Position numbers and translations under genes: made by a program. Positions 10,877 through 22,304 of a DNA stretch of 64,000 nt are shown piece by piece; position 1 is the first letter of the stretch, and each line of letters opens with the position of its first letter. Below the pieces are notes generated by a model. The model did no database searches. It had not been told where the DNA came from and saw only the letters and a list, made by a program, of their open reading frames with translations. Origin of the DNA: Diadema setosum (lineage: Eukaryota; Echinodermata; Echinoidea; Diadematoida; Diadematidae); NCBI RefSeq assembly GCF_964275005.1, contig NC_092690.1:7746336-7810335 (forward strand), read 5' to 3'.

Positions 10877-11173
10877 TCCTAGACATCTACTTCGGGCAGT
10901 AAAAATGCACCCAACTTTCCTCTTAGTAGCTATTTTATATTCTTCATCTCTATAATCTTTCTTCATATCCATTAGTTTTCCACATATGGCGGAGAACCTT
11001 TTTCTCTTGCATTAGCATAAAAATGTACTTTACTATAAGTAAGAAAAATACACAATTTAAATAGGCCCTATTACATATTATTTTTCTTTATAGGTAATCA
11101 GTACCCGCATAAAAAATAACGTCTGTGGTACAGCCACGGAACGTAAACATGTATAGCGCCCTCTTCCAATACG

Positions 11174-11186
11174 TTCGCGAATATTC
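11174..11186. promoter_or_regulatory. Perfect three-unit heat shock element upstream of Hsp70 copy B
   Basis: TTCGCGAATATTC is a contiguous TTCnnGAAnnTTC, the minimal full binding site for an HSF trimer. It is about 160 bp upstream of the TATA box, with a CCAAT at 11166..11170 just before it. Copy A has no equally perfect site. Confidence 0.65.
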
Positions 11187-11305
11187 TCACACGGTCTAGA
11201 TCGCTGCAATATCTGTGTGTGTTTACATAACCAGCAGTGCAGTAACAGACATGATGTCATGCGACTTACATAGCACAGGTTTACACACACCACGGTTGCC
11301 TTGCC

Positions 11306-11315
11306 AGAAAATTCT
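11306..11315. promoter_or_regulatory. Proximal heat shock element, Hsp70 copy B
   Basis: AGAAAATTCT fits nGAAnnTTCn and lies 30 bp upstream of the TATA box. The surrounding GCCAGAAAATTCTCCT aligns with GCCAGAAAGTTCTCCT of copy A, so it has been kept since the duplication. Confidence 0.6.
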
Positions 11316-11344
11316 CCTAGCTCCCAGAGGCGTGCACCAATACC

Positions 11345-11352
11345 TATAAAAA
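11345..11352 (+). promoter_or_regulatory. TATA box of Hsp70 copy B
   Basis: TATAAAAA 325 bp before the ATG at 11670. Aligned with the copy A box. The 5' UTR downstream is conserved between copies, including GGCGTCTGCTAGGTCA just after the expected start site and GTGAGTTCATTCTTC close to the ATG. Confidence 0.75.
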
Positions 11353-11669
11353 CTGAAGGATGGCGTCTGCTAGGTCAGTTCACTGTTCAACAGCTACAAG
11401 AGTTTTACACACGATCCAGAGGATCAGACAGAGGAAGGATTCGCAGGCAAATTTACAGCACGATCTATCAACAAGTCTTATTCTACCGACCTGACTAAAT
11501 TCATAGGAGCCCCATACTATTCGCATAAAAGTACAGACCAGCAGTCACGTTTGTACAGTCGGTGTTTCTACCACTAAGTACCAACGCGCTGAAAAGAACA
11601 AAAGTTGTGAGACAGCCGTGAGTTCATTCTTCAATTCCGGAGTAAATTTACAACCACTGTTGTGTAAAG

Positions 11670-14600
11670 ATGGCACCAGGAAAAGCACCAGCTATTGGAA
11701 TCGACTTGGGAACGACATACTCGTGTGTCGGTGTCTTCCAGAATGGCAAGGTCGAGATTATTGCCAACGACCAGGGAAACCGAACCACACCGAGCTACGT
11801 CGCCTTCACCGATACGGAGAGGCTCATCGGAGATGCCGCCAAGAACCAAGTTGCTATGTAAGTATTTAAAGGCCTCTTTTCACTTTACTGTCTTTAGTAT
11901 GACTACCTCAAGGTCTCTATCTTTCTTCCCAGTGCCACTTAAGCACTTCAGCCAGGGGTACTATAAAACAAAAAAACAAAAACAAAAACAAAAAGTAGTG
12001 GGGGGGGGGGGGGGAAGTGGTGACACCTATATGTATTCCATTGTGTGGTGAAAAAAAAAGAAAAAAGGTGAGGGCCCAAGCCGCCCCCCCCCCCCCCGGG
12101 TTCATGAATATTCATGCTAACTTTCTGTGTGGACTGTATAAAAGGGGGATCTACAGTCACTTAGTCACTGTGTTATTGTTTCATGTGAATATGGCTAGCC
12201 TGAATACCTCCGCCAAGGGATGAGGTTATGTTTTCATATAAAATACCATTTGTTTGTTCGTTAGTTCATTTGTCTGTGTGCAAAATAACTCATAAAGTAG
12301 TTAACGGATTGGAATGAAACTTGCAGGAAAGGTTGAGAATGGTACAAGTAACAAACGATTAACTTTTGGTAGTGATCCGAGAATTTTTGGGAAATTTATG
12401 AAGGATTTTTGATATTTTGGCAGGTAGGGTCAATGAACTTGGGAGTTCAGGCTGCGTGTATTTGAGGTTTGCATGCGCGCACTAAAGTACATGCTCTAGT
12501 TTCTGCTAGGGCGAGGCGCGCCGTGCGACTGAGGGTTTATGACGTAATAAATAAAGGCTGCTATATTGGGAAATCGGGCAACTAGCTTTCAGCACACTAC
12601 AATGTAAGTAGTCCACTTTCAGCATGCTACAGTACGTATGGGTGGAAATCACTGATATCTCTATGGAAGAACAAGATCAGTGATGGAAATGAGCTGCATG
12701 CTTGGCGGAGGTCTGCGCTCTTTGAGTGCTCTTCTAGTATTAATAATAGATTCTAGGTTCTCTAGCTAACATTAAATGTTAGAATCTATAGCTATCTATG
12801 CTATGTGGTACACAGTTTATGACATAAATTTACTGACGTATCATGAAATAACATTGTCATATTGAATATTCAACTAAGATGTGATCGAGTGGGAAATCCA
12901 TTTACCAGCTGATCAAGGGTTGTGTACAGGTCGCATATAATGTGAAAATATTTGACGAATGGTATAATTTCAAGCTTAGTCTCTTCCTACAAGGTAGGTG
13001 TTTTAGACCAAAGATGAAGAGAGACCATGTAATGTTAACAGAGTTTCAAGTATGATTCCCTGCTCATATTTCAATGAGACAATCACAGGAGATTTATGAC
13101 ATGAATTTTTTTGATTTCCTGAACAAATTTCCAAGACTCCAAACAAATCCAAGGAAATACAGAGCATTGATTTTCATTCTGAGTTTCTATCTAAGCTATT
13201 TTTTTAAACACTTTAAATTGCAAAGTCCTGTATACACTGTACATGGTACATGTACTAGATAATAGCACATTGTAAATCATTAAAGCACATAACATGGAAT
13301 TTGCCAAAGTTTTGCTGACAACCAAATTTATTTGTTTTTATTTCTGCTGTTTCTTTATGCATAACAGGAACCCAAAGAACACAATCTTTGACGCAAAGCG
13401 ACTGATAGGTCGGCGGTTCACAGACGAAAGTGTGCAAGCTGATATGAAGCACTGGCCGTTCAAGGTGATGAACCAAGGAGGCAAACCTTTGCTGCAGGCT
13501 GAGTACATGGGAGAGAATAAGATCCTCGCCCCAGAGGAAGTCAGCTCCATGGTTCTCAGCAAAATGAAGGAGACGGCGGAGGCATATCTGGGTCAGAAAG
13601 TCACTGATGCTGTCATCACCGTTCCTGCCTACTTCAATGATGCTCAGCGACAGGCCACCAAAGATGCAGGTGTGATTGCAGGGCTGAATGTTCTGCGCAT
13701 TATCAATGAACCAACTGCAGCTGCCCTGGCATATGGACTAGATAAGAAGTTGCAAGGTGAGAAGCATGTCCTGATCTTTGACCTCGGTGGAGGCACATTT
13801 GATGTGTCCATCCTGGCGATTGATGACGGTGTCTTTGAAGTCAAGTCAACAGCTGGAGACACCCATCTTGGTGGTGAGGACTTTGACAACAGACTGGTCA
13901 ACCATCTTGCCGAGGAGTTCAAGCGCAAATACAAGAAGGACCTCCGAAGCAATGCCCGTGCCCTTCGACGACTGCGCACAGCAGCTGAGCGAGCTAAGCG
14001 GACTCTGTCTAGCAGCACTCAAGCCAGTGTTGAGGTAGACTCGCTCTTTGAAGGAGTTGATTTCTACACAAGCATCACCAGAGCTCGCTTCGAAGAACTG
14101 TGCTCTGATCTCTTCAGAAAGTGCCTTGACCCAGTTGAGAGGGCAATTGTCGATGCAAAGGTGGACAAGAAACGCATCGACACTGTGGTGCTGGTTGGAG
14201 GCTCAACCCGTATTCCCAAGATCCAGAAGCTTCTGCAGGAGTACCTGAATGGCAAGGACCTCAACAAGTCCATCAACCCAGATGAAGCTGTGGCCTATGG
14301 CGCAGCGGTCCAGGCAGCCATCTTGTCTGGTGATCAGAGCGAGGAAATCAAGGAGGTCTTGCTCGTTGATGTAGCTCCTCTGTCCCTGGGTATTGAAACT
14401 GCTGGCGGCGTGATGACACCCCTCATCAAGAGGAATACAAGAATCCCAACCAAGGCAGCTGAGACCTTCACCACATACTCAGACAACCAACCAGGTGTGA
14501 GCATCCAGGTGTATGAAGGAGAGAGGGCTCTCACCAAAGACAACAACCGACTGGGACAGTTTGAGCTGAGTGGCATTCCTCCAGCGCCAAGAGGTGTGCC

Positions 14601-15084
14601 AAAGATTGAAGTGACCTTTGACATCGACGCCAACGGCATCATGAATGTGACAGCCAAGGACCAGAGCACGGGTCGCAGTAACAAGATCACGATCACCAAC
14701 GACAGCGGCCGTCTATCCAAAGAAGACATCGATCGCATGGTCAACGATGCCGAGAAGTTCAAAGCTGAGGACGATGTTCAGCGGGAGAGAATCGCTGCCA
14801 GGAACCAACTGGAGAGCTACGCCTTCAACGTCAAATCCATCGTCAGTGAACCATCCACGGAGGGCAAGCTGAGTCCTGAGGACAAGCAGGCGGTCATCAA
14901 GGCTGTCGATGAGGTCATGCGATGGCTGGATTCCAACTCCCTGGCAACCAAGGAAGAGTTCACGCACCAACTAGAGGAGCTTCAGAAGACGTGCTCACCA
15001 ATCATGGCCAAGATGCATACTGGGAATGGTCAAGAAAGTGGATCCTGCGGCAGAGGTGGGCCTACTGTCGAAGAGGTTGACTAA
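11670..15084 (+). CDS. Cytosolic Hsp70/Hsc70 chaperone, copy B (2 exons)
   Basis: ATP-dependent chaperone that binds exposed hydrophobic peptides, working with DnaJ and nucleotide exchange partners in cytosol and nucleus. Exon 1 is 11670..11857 and exon 2 is 13368..15084, joined across a 1510 bp intron (GTAAGT ... AACAG) inside the Met63 codon. The 634 aa product has IDLGTTYS at 11-18, the phosphate-2 signature at 199-212, [12 protein letters not shown] near 338, a basic stretch after [11 protein letters not shown], and a terminal EEVD. The ATG follows an in-line conserved 5' UTR and begins [14 protein letters not shown], matching copy A. Exon 1 protein is identical in the two copies and the last 88 bp of that exon are identical in DNA, which suggests recent duplication or gene conversion. 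The intron holds a dispersed repeat and G/C homopolymers. Polyadenylation is probably at the AATAAA at 15582. Inducible or constitutive class cannot be decided, but HSEs argue for heat response. Confidence 0.97.
12200..12740. repeat. Dispersed repeat in the Hsp70 B intron
   Basis: Begins near CCTCCGCCAAGG and ends near CTTGGCGGAGGTCTGCGCTC, giving a short inverted frame, with an interior including TAACGGATTGGAATGAAAC and TTTTGGTAGTGATCCGAGA. I recognise this as a type of interspersed repeat common in marine invertebrate DNA, but cannot name the family. Confidence 0.5.
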
Positions 15085-15581
15085 ACATCAACCAAGAATG
15101 ACCTTTTTTGTATTCACTTATTATGACTGACTTGTGGTTCTCCACCTAGGAGGCTTACGTATGTACGATTGTACATATAAGTGTTGGAGCTGGATTACAG
15201 TTGTATACATAATATATTTTTTTTTTTTACTTGAATTCTTGAACTTGTGAATAAGTCATGTCATTAGCTCAAATATTATTGTTCAGATAGGATACATGTG
15301 TGTACATGTACACTATGATTTATCTCATTGTTCAATATCTTATGAACAAATTTAAAACCTCCTGATAGTGATTTTCTTCAAATCTTGAATTTTTCTCTAC
15401 AACTGATGAGACTTCATTATAGTTATAATTTAGACTTACATTGAAATCAAAACACATTGCTATTACCAGTGCAGAGGGAATGTATTACTGGATTATAGAA
15501 AGCCACTACTTGACATACAGATTGTATGTTATTCAGACAATCACTAACTAAAGCATTGTATGAAAGTTTGTGCAATCACTA

Positions 15582-15587
15582 AATAAA
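15582..15587 (+). promoter_or_regulatory. Polyadenylation signal AATAAA of Hsp70 copy B
   Basis: Canonical hexamer 498 bp past the stop, at the end of the stretch that still aligns with the copy A 3' flank. Confidence 0.55.
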
Positions 15588-15599
15588 GATATGAGAATT

Positions 15600-17090
15600 T
15601 GTGTATACATACTCAAGAACACTCAGTTTTTTTATCACAATGCATGCACTCACTTTACAATAGATGATAAATTTCTGTAGCTGTGTGTTGATGGGTTTCA
15701 CATGTGCTTACGGAAAGGGATTGCACATTTTGCTTTGTTTTGGGTATTTGTTTTGTTTTTTGGCAGATTGTAATTCAAGTATCTGAGTGAAATTGTAGGT
15801 CATAGTCTAGGACAGATTTTGACCTATGTAGTTAAATTTTTGGACTTTGCAGATCTTGATACAGATGTCAGAATGTTGTCAGTTTTCCTATTCTACAGGT
15901 GCTTGTATGACCTATATGTACCTACCATACTTGTAGCCTGACTATACACCCTGCATCCATAGACCTGCCACAACTTCTGTACAGCGACAGGTCTGTGTTT
16001 AAATACAAGTAGTTACCATACTTGTTGATACAGTGTACAATTGTATCGTTTGTCACTTGTCAAATTTATGCAATCTCAAGAGTATTATGATTTATATTAG
16101 AGCTTAAATTGCTGTTTTCGTGACTGGAGTTGTTGTTTTTGTTTGTTTGCTTGTTTGTGTTTTCTTTTGGGGGGATACAATTAAAAGTATATTAGAAGTA
16201 TATAGTAATAGTACATATAATAAGTAATAGTACATATTTTGTTTGACCAATAGTTCAGTATGTTGCACACACTTGGTAACATGCACATTGTACTGGATTG
16301 TCGGGATTGAATACTATCAGATGTGCATGAAAGATGGTATTGATGCGGTATGATAGCAACACATGTGTAGGACTGAGGTGTACATATAATCGTACATCAA
16401 TTAATTTCATTTCACATTGTACTTTGTACAGTGACATTTTGTGCATTAAGTATTTCCAGGTGGGATCCAGTCAAATTGTATGGAATGATTTGGTTGTTGT
16501 TATTGTTGTTGTGTTTTGTGTAGCGAAGCTGGACTTTGCTGCTGCTCCCTAGTATTTGATACTGCTTGTGTCATACGACAGTACTGGGTGCTTTGAATAT
16601 TTCTTAAAGATATTTATACAGTATTATAATGTAATCATGTTTATAGTGTATAATGCCTCTAGTATGAAATATGAACTCTTGCTGCTAATATTTGTGGATG
16701 ATTTTATATTTATGCCTCCAGCAAGGAAGAGTGTTATAGTGTGCTTAATAAATTGTTTGTTTTCATGGAAATCTCTGCTGTGCCTGCTTCTATACTTTGC
16801 CCAAATGTGAACTATCATGTTGTGAAATTGTTGGTTGAATTGGTACTGGATGTTTGCCTTAAACTGTTTCAATTTGTGTGGGCTCACTCTGTTGCTGAGC
16901 AGCCATCAGACTAAATCTGTCTTGGTGCAGTATGTCGCTTGCAAGATGATGATGAAATTTGATCATGAAAGATTAGAGATGAAAACATAATGGGACAGTG
17001 ATGTGATAAATGAGAGGATAAGATATTAAATGATATGTATATTTAAATGTTCAATTTCATTGTTGCAAGTACTGGGATTGCTAATGTGAC
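15600..17090. other. Intergenic, no feature recognised
   Basis: AT-rich, with short unrelated open frames. No exon-like or repeat structure could be supported. Confidence 0.5.
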
Positions 17091-17105
17091 TGTGTGATAT
17101 GCATG

Positions 17106-17146
17106 CTTGTGTGTGTGTGTGTATATTATATTATCTATCTCTCTCC

Positions 17147-17177
<31 letters not shown>

Positions 17178-17185
17178 CATCTATC

Positions 17186-17245
<60 letters not shown>
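17106..17245. repeat. Compound microsatellite (GT)n-(CT)n-(TA)n
   Basis: Runs of GT (17106..17122), CT (about 17136..17160) and TA with a few interruptions (17161..17245). Confidence 0.9.
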
Positions 17246-17249
<4 letters not shown>

Positions 17250-17347
17250 AGATATGAGAAAGGAAGGAGAAAATCGGTGCGTAGCTTTGACATTATTATT
17301 CCTCTTACTGTTCCTCCTTTTCGGAAAAGCGCAAGAGTTGAAAAATT

Positions 17348-17419
17348 GGTCTCCGCCGGGACTCGAACCCGGGTCTTTGGCATGGAACGCCAACGCATTA
17401 ACCGCTCGGCCACGGAGAC
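17348..17419 (-). tRNA. tRNA-like gene, anticodon UCC (Gly by anticodon)
   Basis: The minus strand folds as a 72 nt class I tRNA: acceptor GTCTCCG pairs with CGGAGAC, anticodon stem TTGGC/GCCAA encloses loop GTTCCAT (anticodon TCC), and T stem CCGGG/CCCGG encloses TTCGAGT. Internal promoter boxes are intact: TGGCCGAGCGG (A box) and GGTTCGAGTCC (B box). TTTTT follows two bases after the discriminator, as a Pol III terminator. The D arm looks Ser/Leu-like and pairs poorly, while anticodon and short variable loop look Gly-like. It sits between (TA)n and (TG)n microsatellites, so it could instead be the head of a tRNA-derived SINE. Confidence 0.6.
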
Positions 17420-17443
17420 GTCATAGCGGTTCAGGCAGACCCA

Positions 17444-17451
<8 letters not shown>

Positions 17452-17479
<28 letters not shown>
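17452..17479. repeat. (TG)n microsatellite
   Basis: Uninterrupted TG run next to the tRNA-like gene. Confidence 0.9.
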
Positions 17480-18790
17480 ACATGTACAGTAAAACAGCAG
17501 ACCCTTGTGCATACTTGTAGTGGTTACATTACAGGACTGAAATGCAAGACTTTCCTTGATGACTTTCTTAATAATATTATATGCCCCTCTTTTCATTCTC
17601 TTACGTAGTTTTGACATTCCGTTTCACTCATTTATTTCTCCGTGATCTATATATTTTGTGTCCCTATATCTTCACATTGAGTTCTTTTCATTGTTCTCTC
17701 TTTCCATGTACTCTTTTCACTCTTTCTCCTTTACCTTGTCTTATCACTAAAGGTATTTTCCATTTTGGTCATCCTGATACAGATTGGCATGAATTCACTT
17801 CCTATTATCATTTTCCTCCTTTCTTATTAAGATCTTTAGTATGAAAGGCCCATTCTTTCCTTTTTCTCCGAAGATGATTCCATAGTGTGGATCTCTACTC
17901 AGTATCTGTTATAGGCCTATTGTACAGCATTGCATCTATTTCATTTTTAACTTAGAGAATACACATGCACGCACACACACAGACACACAGCAAACTGAAT
18001 TGTGACTCTTATCAAATTAAGAACAAAAACAACAAAACGTGAAGAGTTTGATAGCAAAATGATTTAACTCCTTTTGTGTAACATGTAAGTAGAGATATTT
18101 GCAGTGAAATGTGATAAAAACAATGAAAATAATAAGAGAATATGGAATAGTTTTAATCATAACTCCCAAATAATTATTCCTCGTAAATGCAACAAGTGAG
18201 GAATCTCTGGGAAATGTCTTATTTTCTTCTATCTGATGATGGACTAACTTGAAATTGTTAAAAATGGGCTCTCAACCCATTTTGAGATTAAATTCTTTGT
18301 AATATTGTTTTATGATATTCTTTAATTGAATTTCATTCAATATTAAGTCCATGTTAACAACGAAATTAACATGAACAAAAACAAGCAGCTGTATTCTTCT
18401 CTCTTGTGCTGCTAAATCATTTTTTTTTTTCAACACACAGTACAATATATTTTGGGTTTGTTTGTTGCTGTTTTTATTTTTCTTCAAATCATGCCTGTCA
18501 TCAACTTTGGTAAAAGATCTTTACTACCTATATGTTTCCCTCTGAAAGTAACATTGGGGATGATTGCTGGGGGGGGGGGGGGGGAACATGCGTGCGTAGC
18601 ACGAAATTAATGATAAACCTCTGGAAGCAATGTTATTGACAGCGCCTTGATCAACGGCCATACGAAATTTCCAGGGTTTGTTGCTTCGTCTCGAGTTGAA
18701 TGAGCGAGTACGTGTTCATCTCTGCACATTAAAAAACATTGTGCTATCGCTTTGAAAACGATACTCGCGCAAAACCAGTGCAAACGATAC
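17480..18790. other. Intergenic, no gene recognised
   Basis: Contains pyrimidine-rich sequence, a CA-rich stretch near 17970 and a G run near 18570. No supported feature. Confidence 0.45.
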
Positions 18791-18799
18791 CACGCGATA

Positions 18800-18874
18800 T
18801 CGTTGTGTCGCCTCCATTTTGAAGACTGAACAAGGGTGTGGACAGCGTTAATTTTGCTGATCTAATCACAAAAA
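18800..18874 (+). promoter_or_regulatory. Possible 5' non-coding exon of the PRDM gene
   Basis: A CpG-containing stretch with TCGCCTCCATTTTGAAGA, reminiscent of TATA-less start regions, ends at AAAA followed by GTGAGT (donor at 18875). A matching acceptor, GTTTTGCTTCCAG, lies at about 22236, 100 bp before the PRDM start codon. This pairing is inference; no transcript evidence is available. Confidence 0.3.
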
Positions 18875-19819
18875 GTGAGTTGATTTGGCTGCTTTCTCCT
18901 TTTATTGGGATTATACTTAACCTGCTTAAGGGTTAGAGGTGTGCATGGATATTTATTTCTAAGTTCCCATGATAGAACTGATATTTTGCAACAAGGATGG
19001 TTACGTGTTAGTCCCGTGTATTACGGCTTATGTTGTGCTGGTCAATATAGTTAGACTAATGTAACTTGTTACGTGGTTGTTATGATTTATTTCGGCTACC
19101 TTCTCCTTCTTCCGTGAGAGTGACCCCAATCAACTTGCTGATTATTCTGTCACTTTCGTGGAGGTCTAAGTTATGCGAGTCTTCAAAGATTTCAATTAGT
19201 TGCAGAAATGATCATCGTCCAAATAGATCTAGAGTAGATCTAGTCTAGATTGTTCTAGAGTAAATTTAGATCCTAACAATCAACATTCACAATTAACGTG
19301 TTAGATGTGTAACACTAACAGTTGTTAAGAGTCGGGGCACCAGTTTACTGCAGGGGTCCAGTTTGCGGCACCCCTAGGAATATCTAACCATATGTTCAAA
19401 AGTAGAAGGGTATTTTTTTCTAAATTGTTTTATTTGAAGAGCAACTGAAGAGCTTTCTTTTGATACCAGAATCATGAAATAACTCGGATGATGGCCTTCA
19501 TAATTCTAATTTAAACTGTCTACTGTGTCACGCTGTTTTTAAAAATTATGACTTTCTTAACAAAACATTAAGATTTTGTTCTGTTGCTAGGCAACCACCA
19601 TCATCTTGCTGGCTTCATACACTGTAGTATAGTAGTTAGAGGAGATATTTGTTGTTGTTGAGATGTACTCTGATAACACTTTTTTGTATACTGGATTTTT
19701 TTTTCTTTTTTACGGGGGATGGAATGTATACCCATTTGCCAAAATATTTTTAGCTTGTTTGAAGAAAAAAATCCATCTGGTGTAAACGCTTAATTCAAAT
19801 TGTATTATTTCTTTTCTTT

Positions 19820-20010
19820 TATGTTCAACAACTCCCTGATGTGCTTCCTTAAGTTGGTTGGAGAGGCCCAAGGGTCATAGTGATTTTGATTGCTTTTTTC
19901 CAACCCGGCTCCTTCGGGAAGCTCAACAGGGAAAGCCTTTGTTTTCATGTGTTTTGTTTGTTTATTCTGTTTCTCTGTTATCACTTGTATTGTTTTGCAA
20001 ATGCTGAATA

Positions 20011-20054
<44 letters not shown>
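19820..20054 (+). mobile_element. Probable LINE 3' tail with (AAT)n end
   Basis: TTGTATTGTTTTGCAAATGC then TGAATAAATAATAATAATAA and a long AAT run. The combination of AATAAA-like end and simple tail is typical of CR1/L2-type LINE 3' ends. No reverse transcriptase part is attached. Confidence 0.4.
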
Positions 20055-20055
<1 letters not shown>

Positions 20056-20455
20056 CCCTTGTTTGTATCTTTATACTAAATCTTACTATGAAAAGAGGCC
20101 TGGCATGGTAAGGATTCCTTGTGTAACTGTGTTAAATATTCTAAAATTCATTTCCTTTGTCAGTTTTAAGAATTGCAACAGTGACCAAAATGTCGGGGAT
20201 GGGTCCGGTTTGCGGCACCCCTATGGGATTTACACACATAGCGCTATTTTACACGTCAAAATGGGTGGAAATTGATGAAATATATGCAATCTTGAAAAAC
20301 TATGAAATCGTGAAGGATTGAGATGATGAATCCAAATAAAGTGTTCCTAACAAGCTGAAAACTAGTTGGACCATCAAAAAAATATTTTGTTTTTTCAAAA
20401 TTTTAATGTTTGAAGAAATCAGGGGACATTTTTGTGTGGGGTGCTGCAAACCCCC

Positions 20456-21096
20456 TAACTATACACAGCCCAGTCGCTGTACATGGTACGTCGCGACAGG
20501 GCTGTACGCGCGCGACCACCAACCACTAGGAGAGCGACGTAATCGTATCACGATAGCTTTGAATTTTGATACTTAACATCATTTTTGTCACCTCAAACTC
20601 ATCGAGTATACTCTTCAATATTTACTCTACATCTGATGCTATCAGTATTCAAATGTACGCAATGAAACTTACCGAAATTGATCATCATATCCAGCATGTC
20701 CACACGGTACACAATCTTTCACGCCAGGCCCAACTATACACAGCCCAGTCGCTGTACATGGTACATGGTACGTCGCGACGTACCATGTACAGCGACTGGG
20801 CTATGTTCAAGTGTGTAGTTAGGCCTGGCGTGAAAGATTGTGTACCGTGTGGACATGCTGGATATGATGATCAATTTCGGTAAGTTTCATTGCGTACATT
20901 TGAATACTGATAGCATCAGATGTAGAGTAAATATTGAAGAGTATACTCGATGAGTTTGAGGTGACAAAAATGATGTTAAGTATCAAAATTCAAAGCTATC
21001 GTGATACGATTACGTCGCTCTCCTAGTGGTTGGTGGTCGCGCGCGTACAGCCCTGTCGCGACGTACCATGTACAGCGACTGGGCTGTGTATAGTTA
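20456..21096. mobile_element. 641 bp near-perfect palindromic transposon, 9 bp target duplication
   Basis: The ends are TAACTATACACAGCCCAGTC and its reverse complement. The arms match almost base for base to the centre near 20776, where the end motif GCCCAGTCGCTGTACATGG occurs again. Exact CAAACCCCC copies flank it (20447..20455 and 21097..21105). Nine-base duplications fit the Mutator (MULE) group. It has no ORF of note, so it is a foldback MITE. It interrupts a host repeat that has GTTTGCGGCACCCCTA words nearby (19365, 20210). The high arm identity suggests recent insertion or arm homogenisation. Confidence 0.8.
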
Positions 21097-21324
21097 CAAA
21101 CCCCCCACCGCAAACCAGGTCCTCTTGATGGTTGCACATTTTCTGCATAAAATTGATTATTATGACAAGGGACCAGTAGGGTAATTGTCCACCATACAAA
21201 ATTGTGATGCAGTGTGAAGAGGCCTTTAGTACCTCTTGCAATAAAAAAAAAGAAATAAAAAATAAATAAATAAATAAATAAGAAAATTAATTTCTGTTGC
21301 CCGTTTTACCAGAATACTACTAAA

Positions 21325-21747
21325 TATTATTATTATTATTTTTACTATTATTTATAGTGCGCTTTTCCCACAAGGCCCAAAGCGCTTACAATCAATTCAA
21401 AGCATGTACGACAGTATGTGTAATTGGAGAAATGTTACAGCTACGAACTAGTTGCTACTAAAAAGATGTGTTTTCAAGGCTTTTTTGAAAACACTGACTG
21501 ATGGAGACTGTCTAACGGTAAGTGGTAAATTGTTCCAGTGCTTTGAAGCAGACACAGTAAATGTCCTATCACCGGCTAAGGTGCGAGTACATGTAACAGA
21601 GTATGTGAGACGAAGCGGATCACTAGATGACCTCAAATTTCTAGTAGGTGTATATAAAGTCAAACAGGCATCTAGGTATTTCGGAGCTTGATTGTTGAGG
21701 ATTTTATAAACAAACAAAACTAGTTTGAAAATTATCTGTTGCTTCAA
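21325..21747 (-). mobile_element. LINE 3' end with reverse transcriptase C-terminus
   Basis: The minus strand reads an open 99-codon stretch (21448..21747) with FVYKILNNQAPKYL, GDRTFTVSASKHWNNLPL and FKKALKTHLFSSN, the conserved tail of CR1/L2/Rex-type RT proteins. It is followed by a 3' UTR with TTTGGGCCTTGTGGGAAAAG and an AAT-type tail near 21325. The rest of the element is absent (5' truncation). Confidence 0.8.
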
Positions 21748-21799
21748 AGGAAGCCAAATACCCTTGAAAAGGCCTTAACCTGCCGCAAACTGGGTTCGC

Positions 21800-22230
21800 T
21801 ACTCTAGACCCTAAATATACTAATTTACATCTAAATAATCAATAAACTGGCAAGTCCACATCAGTCCGGGAAATCCGCTCATGAGGGGGGCTCCGTCGCA
21901 CAAGGCCAAGGCACTTTCCCCCTCCGGGGAGCACCTGTGGGGTACTCGAGAGTCTCCCTCCCCGCAGTGCTCATAAGGTATCCTCTTCACTTCTCATCCA
22001 TCTCACATCTGATAAAATGGTCACAAGTTTGCACTGTAATTTTTTGTTACACACACATGTCCACTCTCCATGATGAGAAGAAGAAAAAATTCAATATATT
22101 TGTTTGATTAAAACTCAAATTTTGTATTTTTAGAGGGAGTATTTTTTTTGTATTTTTTTAACAATATTACTATTAGTTTCATGTAGAATCTATTTATGTA
22201 AATTCTTAACCAATTCCCAGTTGTTTTGCT
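21800..22230. other. Region before the PRDM first coding exon
   Basis: Contains a GC-rich 21860..21970 stretch with CCCCTCCGGGGAGCACC and AT-rich sequence after it. No exon or repeat could be assigned. Confidence 0.4.
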
Positions 22231-22304
22231 TCCAGGTCACTGTGTATTCACCACAGATAAGAGTCCAAATTGGACTGTTCTGCATAAGCCTGGACAAGCG
22301 TGCT

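Noticed and set aside
17094-17617. Frames through the TA/GT microsatellites
   Set aside because: Their peptides are Tyr-Ile and Cys-Val runs from simple repeats plus the antisense of the tRNA-like gene.
20456-21096. Palindrome as a microRNA or hairpin RNA gene
   Set aside because: Exact 9 bp target duplications and terminal inverted repeats identify it as a transposon; arms are far longer than a microRNA precursor.
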